Source of the DNA: Brugia malayi
Lineage: Eukaryota > Nematoda > Chromadorea > Rhabditida > Onchocercidae
Length of the DNA stretch: 64,000 bases
Reading direction: 5' to 3'
Assembly (NCBI RefSeq): GCF_000002995.4
Contig: NW_025062475.1
Coordinates: forward strand, 3,944,528 to 4,008,527
Positions 42,201-51,292 of this stretch are shown here, piece after piece. Every line of letters begins with the position of its first letter. Positions within the stretch are counted from its first letter, which is position 1. Below the pieces are notes generated by a model, which was not told the DNA's origin, did not search any database, and saw only the letters and a list, made by a program, of their open reading frames with translations. The position numbers and the translations under genes were made by a program.

Positions 42201-42896
42201 AACCAATTATAATTTGTAAAAAATTCTTTAGAATTCTAACTGAAACAATTAGATAAAAATGAGTTATATCTTAAAATTCATGCCAATTTATATTTACTAA
42301 ATGTTAAATTCTATTTTACTCAAAGAAAGTTGATAATATATATCAATCACAACAATGGAAACAAACGATTGATTGAAATTTCAAGAAGATTTACCTATGC
42401 ACTAACCATTCCAATATTTCGGCGATTAATTTAAAATTTGGTGTTCGAAAATTTTCCATGGAAACAAGTCGTGGGTAACCAAGAACCCGTAACTGCTCCA
42501 CCATATCTAAAAGCAACATTATTATTAGGGCTATTTTAATTTCATTTGATGTTAACACTCAAAAAAATAAATTTTTTTAAAAAGGATTAATTTTGAATTT
42601 GAATTCAATTATATTCTTTATTTAAAAAAGTTTTAGAATTTTACTTTGAATTTAGCTTGGGATTTCACATTGATAAAATAAAATAGTATACAAAATTGTG
42701 TGTTAAAACAAACTTCAAATAAATCAGAATGGCACAATTTTGTCATAGCCTAGGACGTATCCAACTTTCAATTAGGCCATTTTACCTGTTTCACCTTAAA
42801 TAGCCTTATTAATTTAATTTAATAAAAAAATAACTTTTTTTTAAAAAAAAAAAAACAAAAGACAAAAAACAAACTTCTTAATTCTCTGTATGACAT
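39243..42896 (-). CDS. dyf-3: CLUAP1 / IFT38 / DYF-3, intraflagellar transport protein
   Basis: Twelve-exon gene of 396 aa. CLUAP1 is an IFT-B subunit needed to build cilia; in nematodes that means sensory neurons. Exons: 42875-42896, 42395-42506, 41976-42105, 41567-41692, 41306-41401, 41095-41178, 40554-40679, 40148-40261, 39879-39985, 39667-39716, 39411-39562, 39243-39314. The N-terminal CH-like domain is clear: [69 protein letters not shown] coiled coil follows ([46 protein letters not shown]). The tail is acidic with an Asp run, and it ends SSEDDF, like the family's acidic SD-type end. Exon 1 is only 22 bases. Intron 4 starts with ATAAGT in place of GT; the alignment across it is gap-free only with that junction. 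Confidence 0.94.
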
Positions 42897-43377
42897 TCTA
42901 ATTTGAATGCAATGGATGAATAGCAAAACTTTATGAAATGCTAATGTTGTTGCCAAGGAAACTAATTTTAGTATTTATCCTAAATGTGACTGACTGATCG
43001 TTTATAGAACGAAAGCACTTTTCGTACTAAAAGGTAAAACAATTTATGAAATTTAATTGGCTTTCTTTATCAGATTTCTTCTCTGCAATAATCTTTTTTG
43101 AGTTAAAACTAAAATTAAGAATAAATTCACTCTTTATGCATTCTTTAAAAAAAAAAAAATATATATTATTGATTGTTCTTTTAAAATTATGCACTGATTC
43201 TAATTTAAATATTTTCAAATGTATGCTTATATAATTTCAGTTAAAAATAAAAGATTCTAGTAGAGTGCAAAATATTTTGTCAATAATTAATGTAATCAGC
43301 ACAAATTGATTTTTTTTTGTATATATTTATAATATATTGATAAGTGATATGATAAATGACAATTGCATAATTAAAAT
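42897..43377. other. Gap between CLUAP1 and the phosphatase gene
   Basis: 481 bp between two genes on the same strand, the upstream one being the phosphatase. Overlapping open frames at 43027-43234 on both strands are low-complexity. It may be an operonic gap or a promoter; the sequence alone does not say. Confidence 0.5.
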
Positions 43378-45124
43378 TTATATTTGAGTTTTAGCATAAG
43401 AAACAAGAAGATTCAAGAGACCATCAAATAGTTCAAAATGTTCAATTGTATTGCATCGTTGATTTCGTACACTTTTAATCTGCAAGAAGAAAATACTTAT
43501 GAAAGTAAAATATGCTTATTACATTTGAATGAATATTTTATGAATTTATATGTTACTAATAATATTATAATTTTCTATTAAATTTATACTTTACCTTTAA
43601 TTTCATATTCAAATTTGAATTCAATTTAAGTATGCACTAATCTTTTAAATTTCTTTTGACAAACTAATAAAATATAATTAAGTCAAATACAATCTAAATT
43701 ATATTATCAAATACACCTGAAGCAATAAATTAAATTTTGCAATTTTCCAAAAAGAATTTCAATTCTATTACTGAAAACAATTAGTTAACCAATATAATAA
43801 TAATTATAATAACTCTTTGGCTGAAATCTCAATGCTATCTCATCGCAGTAATCAGAATTTCATTATTAATTTAACCAAATATTAAACTAACTGTATCAGA
43901 GAACCGAATTCGATTTTTGGTTTTTAGGCGCTCAGATTCCGTATCAAATACCGCCCATACACCAGCACGATGAGCACCTGTTGGACATACGACAAGTTGT
44001 GAGCATTCACGGGGTTTATCCTCTAATTGCTTATGGACCTGAAATTATTTAATGCATAATTTAATAGTATTACTTAATTTGCACATATGTATTACAATAT
44101 CGTTAATAAAAATGCATGTTTGCAATATTCTAAAGTATAAATAAACAACATAATAGTATGCTAATAATTAATATAATTATAAATTAATTAATTACTAGGT
44201 ATTAATTTATAATTATTGACCTATATTACTGATTTATAATTACTATTTTTAGCATCCTATAGCCATTCTCAATATGTTTTTTCCTTTTAATTTGTTTCTC
44301 AAATTTCCATAACATATTTATATCTAATAAATCCATTTTTTTTTCTGGACAAATTTTTTGATTAAAAGAAAATCGGTTTGCTTCATCCCTTCCCTTTCCT
44401 ATCATTCCCGTAGCAACAAAAAGTTTTTAAGAGTTATACAGTCATTTGCTTTCCAACATTTAACACTTTTTTTTCCGTTGAATAATACTTAGAAATGCTT
44501 ATGCTTTTTTCTTAAAATTTTCAAATTTCAAAATAGTCCAAAAAAGGTTATTTTATCACAAATAAAAGCAATTTAGTATAGTTTCTTGAATCCATTAATA
44601 TAACTGAATTAAAAAATGAAACAGTTATGATAATTTTTATGTTTAGTTATGTTAGTTATGATAAAACTAACAATTAGATCGTAATCGAAAAAGTAATCAT
44701 TTAATGCAAAATTTAATCCATGATTTAATTTAAAATTATCTTTAAATAAAATAAGACTAATATATTAATATTAAATGACACTATGTTGTAGCTCTTTTTA
44801 TACATTTCATTTCAAACATACAATTTATTATTCATTTTAGATTTCATTAAACTACTATTTTCTAATTACTGTTTAACTAATTAACATACCAATTTATGAA
44901 ATTTAATGAAATCATCTTTTGGTATAATCATATCATCGGTCCATGTGTTAAATGTTAATAATTGATATTTCTGTTCAATTTTTTCCATTTCTTTCATTAC
45001 AATCAATTTATAATGGCTATATTTTTCAATTGTTTCCTTTGATAAGGAACGACTTTCATTTTTCTCATTTCGAACACTTATTGTACCATACTTTCGTGGT
45101 TTTGATCCCATAATATATCTATCA

Positions 45125-45165
<41 letters not shown>

Positions 45166-47031
45166 TACTATTATTATTATTATTATTATTATTATTGTTA
45201 TTATCATTATCATTCATTATCAGAAAAATTGTTGATAAAAAAAAACATTTTCATTTATTACTATATGTATTATTATAGTTCTTAAACTATTGTAACAATC
45301 TTTGTCAAATGATAATTGATTATTATCATTATTATTATAAAGAATGAAGGAGAAAAAGATAAAGCAAAAGAGAGAGAGAAAGAGAGAGTGAGTGATAAAT
45401 TATTAGTTACTATTAAAAACATACTGTTCATTATCATTTAAATTCAAATCCATAAGTACAATGATCAATTCTGGTTTGCACTGCATTACCAATCGAAAGA
45501 AATCACAGGCTGTTGTTTCATTAAATGGTGCCTGAGCCAATACATATTGTTTGGCCTGCATTAAAAAATAAGCCTAGCCTTAGGATATTAAATGTTTTTC
45601 TTCTTGAATTTATTATATAAAAATATAAGCATACAATAAAAAGATATATTATATTTTGCCTGTCTGCATCCATCAACATATGATGCATGATAGTAATCAG
45701 GCTTTTCATTCAATACTACTCGAGTTCGATCCAGAAGAAATATCTCTAAAAATATTTACTTCGATAATATTTTTTACAATTTTAAATTATCATTTTTCTT
45801 TTTTCTTGTTACCTCAATTTGTTTTTAATTTTATTTAATTTTTCCATTTTTCTAATCAATTGTTTAATACTTTATAATCGAAACGTAATACAAAGAAAAT
45901 TGATGCATAAATAAATAGGAAATCTCATAAAAAAGAAAAAAAAAATCGCTTCCATCAATTTTTTTCATCAATTAAAGTTAATTTAAACTTTTTATCAAAA
46001 AAATTTTTTGGCACGATAAGCTATTCGATAAATAAAATACATTTGGAAATTAATAAAAAAATCAAATAATAAAAAATCAAAATTAAACAATGCAAAAAAG
46101 TTCAATGCAATTAGAGAAATTTAGCACATTTGCGCTCAGTTTTATTCATTATGCAAATTATTTAGCGCTTATTCACCATTTGGAAATTTGTTTTTTGCTC
46201 TATTTTCAGCACTAAAAAATGCAAAAAATGTGGGTGATTCTTTTTCAAATTGTTCGTACAAATCTGCAATTCCCTCTCCAAGTTTACGGCCATTAGCTTT
46301 TAGCTGAAAATTATTAATCGATTTTAAGTTATACTCATATTTCATTTTTAATTCAATTACAATTCGAAATTTCAAATCAGAATTAGCATAAATATGTGGA
46401 ATGTATTAGCATCGTCCAGTAACCATTTGATGTAAAAACTCTAATAATAAGCTTATACTCTAATAAATTTACTATAAAAATTGCTAGCAATAGAGTTATA
46501 CAGATCAGAGTTGTTTGTAAAAGTGAGATATTGTTTCGAATTTTAATAAATAATATGAAATCATTCAAATGAAATAGAATTTAGAACTGAGTGAAATTAA
46601 ATTTTAATAAAATCAAGCCAAAAAAAAAAAATAATTTTATTATAATTTAAATTTAAACAAAAATTTGAACATTTCTCAAATAAGAACTGAATAAATAAAA
46701 CAGAAACCGGAAATGAAAAAGAAAAGAAGACTTCAAACATTTCTGAATCATGCAAAATCCGATATACTTCTATTTTCAATTCGTCAACTGAAGTATTACT
46801 AATGTCATATATGCTGAAAGTGTAACAGAATTGCGTTCACTTTTAAATTTCAATTCTGAGTTAAATAACGTGAAATCAAATAATAAACAAAACGAATCGT
46901 ACGTGAGATGCAAGTGACGCAGGCGTTAATATCATTTTTGTTTTTCCACGACGAACTGAACGCATCGAACTGCGTACATTCTCAGCACTAATTGCTACAG
47001 CACCTTCCTTTGTTTGAATTGTGTCCACCAT
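43378..47031 (-). CDS. Divergent protein tyrosine phosphatase (nematode-type)
   Basis: Eight-exon gene. Exons read: 46903-47031 (tentative first exon), 46732-46813, 46177-46303, 45660-45745, 45425-45555, 44890-45118, 43892-44038, 43378-43479. PTP-domain landmarks in order: NRAKNKFPN and IFLLDRTRVVL (pTyr-loop region, KNRY here KNKF), YYHASYVDG, YVLAQAP, DFFRLVMQ, TWTDD in place of a WPD loop, the active-site loop VVCPTGAHRAG (Cys codon 43985-43987, Arg codon 43967-43969), and VRNQRCNTIEHFELF at the C-terminus. The C-x5-R signature and loop Asp are kept. The usual His before the Cys is Val and the Ser/Thr after the Arg is Ala, so activity may be weak or altered. Intron 4 uses a GC donor. The exon 1 to 2 junction is out of phase with the best donor, so the N-terminus is uncertain. 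Confidence 0.85.
45125..45213. repeat. (ATT)n microsatellite inside the phosphatase gene
   Basis: ATT/TTA trinucleotide run ending a few bases from the 3' splice site of phosphatase intron 5 (acceptor GATAG beside 45118). On the coding strand it is (AAT)n, replacing the usual pyrimidine tract. Confidence 0.9.
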
Positions 47032-47055
47032 ATCTTCAAAAATTGTCACATACTA

Positions 47056-47100
<45 letters not shown>

Positions 47101-47125
47101 AGCACACGCACACGCATGACAGACA

Positions 47126-47199
<74 letters not shown>

Positions 47200-47250
47200 A
47201 GCACACGCACACGCATGACAGACAGACACAGACACGCACACATGCACGCA
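47056..47250. repeat. Compound (CA)n repeat with a duplicated internal block
   Basis: Two long CA runs (47056-47094 and about 47127-47193), each followed by the same block of about 33 bases starting CGCACAAGCACACGCACACG and ending in a GACAGACAGACA motif. The whole unit has therefore been duplicated. Open frames through it on both strands are His/Thr or Cys/Val repeats and are artefacts. Confidence 0.92.
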
Positions 47251-47755
47251 AAGTGTTGAAATTGATTATTACTTATTGAAAGTATAAAAGTAACACGAAG
47301 GGTAGATAACATGCAAAGAAAAGAAGAAAAAACAAACTTGTTATAGCTGAGACCTTGGAACTACCGATTGATGGAAGTTATATGCGAAAATATGACTGTC
47401 ATATCACAGTTCATACTTTTTGTTTAGTTTTTTTTTTTAAATAATTTGAATATTTAAATATATTTTTTTTTAAATGGGATAAATATTAATGTAATTAGGA
47501 AACATTTGATAATAATCAGTTATGTAATTTGGAGAGTTCTTTTTTTTTGTATTTAAATTTAAACTTTTTATTTCCATCTTGGAATGTTTACTCACGTAAA
47601 TCTGACGTTGCGTACTGACGACGTTATAACTTATTTAAAAGCATCAAAGTACTAAATTTTATCGATTGATGCTAGCATTTTTTAATAAAATTTCTCATAT
47701 TTATTTATCACTATTAATTTATCCATATGTTAACATATTTCAAGAATTATTTGAT

Positions 47756-48073
47756 ATGCATAAAGATGATGAAAATCAAGATAATGTTACTGGTGTTGAG
47801 AAATTGTCGAGACAAATAATTCAGAAACCAAGGATATTGGCTCGACGAGTTTGGAAAAGATCCTCAAATACTCCAGATAGGATTGAAAGCGCGGTATGTT
47901 CCGTTTTATGATCAGTTTAGAATTTAAAAACTGCTGTGCTTGAAAGAATTTAAAAGAAAGCATAAGGTTTTTGCAGCCTTTGGATCCTAAACCATGTTCG
48001 ACAGAGAAGGAAGAATTTGAAGAAATTAGAAATGAAGAAATAGATGACACTGAAGACATATTCAGTTGTACTG
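47756..48073 (+). CDS. 5' exon pair, copy 1 of the triplicated unit
   Basis: Two exons, 47756-47893 and 47977-48073. They encode MHKDDENQDNVTGVEKL, RRVWKRSSNTPDRIES and LDPKPCSTEKEEFEE, ending in SCT plus one base before GTAAAC (phase 1). The reading frame is open throughout and the start follows TTTCAAG, which could accept a spliced leader. The exon 2 donor phase is the one needed to join the common exon at 51838. So this may be an alternative 5' end of the downstream gene, or a truncated duplicate. No terminal exon of its own was seen between here and copy 2. Confidence 0.55.
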
Positions 48074-48791
48074 GTAAACTTAAGTTTTATTACTTATAGT
48101 TTGTTTGTACATATCATGGAAACTGTTTAAAATGTTTTTATGTATCTTAGAGAAATTATTATTCCAATAGATAAATAATTTGTCATACCAAACTAACAGG
48201 GAAATTTAGAGTTTCAAATTCTGTCATCTTCCTATCAGTGTCGTTTAGTTTAAAACAAATTTCAACAATATTTAATATTCGCCTGGAATGAGTCATCTTT
48301 ATGTTGCATAGCTGACTCTTTGGTAATTAGCTGCACGGCTTAAGCACATTTTTATTTAAATTCAAACACTTCTGACTTACCGGAGTGTTGGCTCACGTAA
48401 CCTTGCGTTGTGCACCCACGCGTCACTTATATTTGACCTTTCACATTTGTCACACTTACATACGTATTTTAATAATATCTATTGTTCCTCCAATCTGTGG
48501 ACTGCTCTTTTAATATTCCAATGTTCTCATTACTTTATCATGACTCTGCTGATCGTGATATTCTCGATTTTTCTTTATTCTAGGAATTATTTAGGAATGA
48601 AATTGTTAAAGATTTCGCTTTTGTAAAATTTATATTTGATATAATTAGCATTGTTTATTAGAAGAAATTAGCAATCTTTAAATAAAGAGATCACCGAAGT
48701 TCTGAACTTTATCGATCGGTCTGTATAATTTTCCATATCTGTTTATCATTATCAACTTATTTTTGGTAATATATTTTAAGAATTAGGTGAT

Positions 48792-49086
48792 ATGCACAAA
48801 GATGATGAAAATCGACATGCTAGTAGTGCTGAGGAACTATCAAGACGAGTGATTCGGAGACCGAGGATATTGGCTCAACGAACTTGGAAAAAACTATCGA
48901 ATACTATAAGTAGTATTGAGACCACGGTATTTTATGTTTTTATCAATTTAGAAATTGGAAATTGCTATGCTCGAAAGAATTGAGAAAAGCAGCAAAATTT
49001 CTTGTAGGATTTGGATCCTAAACCATGTTCGATAGAGAAGAAAGAATCTGGAAATGTTGAAATGGATCAGGCCTCGAATACTGAAG
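48792..49086 (+). CDS. 5' exon pair, copy 2 of the triplicated unit (diverged)
   Basis: Exons 48792-48926 and 49008-49086. They encode MHKDDENRHASSAEEL, RRPRILAQRTWKKLSNT and DLDPKPCSIEKKESGN, ending in phase 1. The copy is clearly homologous to copies 1 and 3 but has many substitutions and a shorter second exon. Frame, splice sites and phase are all preserved, which argues against simple decay. No separate 3' exons were found. Confidence 0.5.
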
Positions 49087-49399
49087 GTATTTTCAGTTGT
49101 GTTATATTCTTATATATCTGTTTAGAAATTCTTATGTGTCTTAAAGAAATTATCGCAATATCCAAATAACTTGTCATGAATCATTACATACACAAAGGAA
49201 AGTTTAGAGCTTCAAATCCCACCATCACACGATCGGTAATTATATTATTGCAATTGAAACTTTCAGTAGGTGCAAGTTGTTTGTGGAAATACGACTGTCA
49301 CTTTTTTTGTTCCATACTTTTAAGTAATTTGAATGTTTGAATATAATAACTGTCTACAACTCAGCCAGGAAACATCTGTATTAGCCATGTGTGAGTAGG

Positions 49400-50690
49400 A
49401 TTAAGGGAACATATGAATGGTGACAGATACTTTTCGTAGATTCTGGTCTTTCAGCCTTCAGTTAATGCAAATTGATGAAATACTTGAAGATATTTTCTTC
49501 CAGCTTTTCTACTTCTTTCTGTAAGCTAATATCTGATTTCTCAGGTAACAGACAATCAAATCTATTTCAGTATTTGGCATAGTGAAAAAATGACAATGGG
49601 TAATATTGAGAAGTCTTGAGCTGTTTAAAGATTTTTATGCACTTGGTAATCGTCCTGGTATCAGTTTGTTTTTGTTTTAGAAAAATGTGAATATGAGTCA
49701 AACTAATATATAGCAGATCATTGAAATCAATAATTATAATGGATTTTATAAATTCAAAATTATTTTACGAGTTTACGTAATTCAGTTTTTAAGAAACCCA
49801 GAATTTATCATAGCATAATTATTATCATTTGTAGAACTGGATAGCACGATTGAAAGAATTTTTCCTGTGAATATCAAAAAGATTAATTTATATATAAACA
49901 CCGTAATTATTCACATTGATATTTCTAATTACAAATGTCACATAGCGTAATGTCCAGTATTGCGCTATGTGATCATTGAATAGGTGGACTTTTTCATCGG
50001 AAATAGGAGGTTATCGTTTGCTTAATGAATAACTTCAATTTCCGGTCCAATATCGAACACCTGGAAATATGAGCAGATGAAGTATTCATTCTGGAATTAC
50101 ACTGAAGAGCAGTAAAAGTTCTAAACACCGGAATAAATCGCCGTCTTGGTAATATTACTCAGTCATATCAGGCATGAATAATTAACCTTACCTCATGCTG
50201 TTCAGCAAATGTAAAATGTTTTTCAACTGCTCGTGTGTCATCCTCGTCATTCACCTGCAACAAAATGCTCGACAGAGCAATAAGTGGAGGTAATTGAAGA
50301 AGGAAGGGAATCAGTACCTTGCATGGCTTTTTTGAACAGGATAATTTCATGGAATTCAAAGAAAAGTAAGATTTAGGTGGACGAGTAAAGAACGAAGCTA
50401 AAAAGCAGGCATTAAAAAAAATACTTACTTGTTCAAGATCTACTTTCTCATTTTCAATTTTCAACGGGCCTCTGTGCTCGAACTGACTTGCAATTAGAAA
50501 TATTTTTTCTGCAACAAACGTTACTAACGTCAAGTTTAATTTCGGTAAGTTAATTGAGGTGACACATATGAGGAGGATGAGAGAATACAAATCAAGTAAT
50601 AGCCTAATAGCGATAAATTATTATGATATTCGTAGTTAGCGTAGCAATTTAAATAAATAACTGGCAAAGAATCAAATGAAAAGTACCATT
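49400..50690. other. DNA between units 2 and 3 with a possible minus-strand exon pair
   Basis: About 1.3 kb that interrupts the tandem array and is not part of the repeated unit as far as I can see. The only candidate coding content is the minus-strand pair listed separately. Confidence 0.4.
50192..50482 (-). CDS. Possible orphan exon pair (unidentified)
   Basis: Two short in-phase segments on the minus strand with good splice consensus. 50429-50482 encodes FEHRGPLKIENEKVDLEQ between GTCAG and GTAAGT. 50192-50254 encodes VNDEDDTRAVEKHFTFAEQ and two more residues between TTGCAG and GTAAGG. Both are phase 0 and charged, unlike surrounding noncoding DNA. I do not recognise the protein, and no start or stop exon was found. 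It could be a fragment inserted with the DNA that separates units 2 and 3, or chance. Confidence 0.25.
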
Positions 50691-51292
50691 CTTTGCTCGC
50701 ATACACATTCTTCCTGTTCTTTTATCGCTCAGTTTAAAATAAATTTTAACAATATTTACATTCATCTGGAATGAGTCCTCTTTTATGTTTAGAGATTTAG
50801 CAAGAAATTTGCATATTCTTTGTGCTATGGCTTAAATTAATTCATCTTGTCTTCCCAACCAAATTTCTAATTTCGACCTCAATTTCGTCTTTCCAATCAA
50901 ATTTCCTTGGAAAAGTTGCATAGCTAGCTCTGTTGCTTAAGCACATTTTTATTTAAATTCAAATATTTCGAGAGGCTCACGTACCTGAGTTGCATACCCA
51001 CACATCACGCATATATTTGTCTTCCACATTTGTAATAGTTACATACAAATAAGCAGTATTTAAATGATATCTATTGTTCTTCTTTTGATCTCTGACGTCC
51101 GTTGTGATCTCTTGGTCGACATTTCTTTGTTCTAGAAACTATTATTAAAGATATTATTTTTGTAAAATGCATGTTTGTGAAGTTATCTAAAGATTAAGTA
51201 TTACCTATTAATACTGGTCGTCTTTGTAATTTTCCATATCTGTTTGTTAATATTAATTTATCTATGTTAGTATGTTTTAAGTATTGCTTGAT

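Noticed and set aside
47014..47312. Open reading frames through the CA repeat on both strands
   Set aside because: Pure His/Thr or Cys/Val dipeptide repeats produced by the microsatellite in several frames at once.
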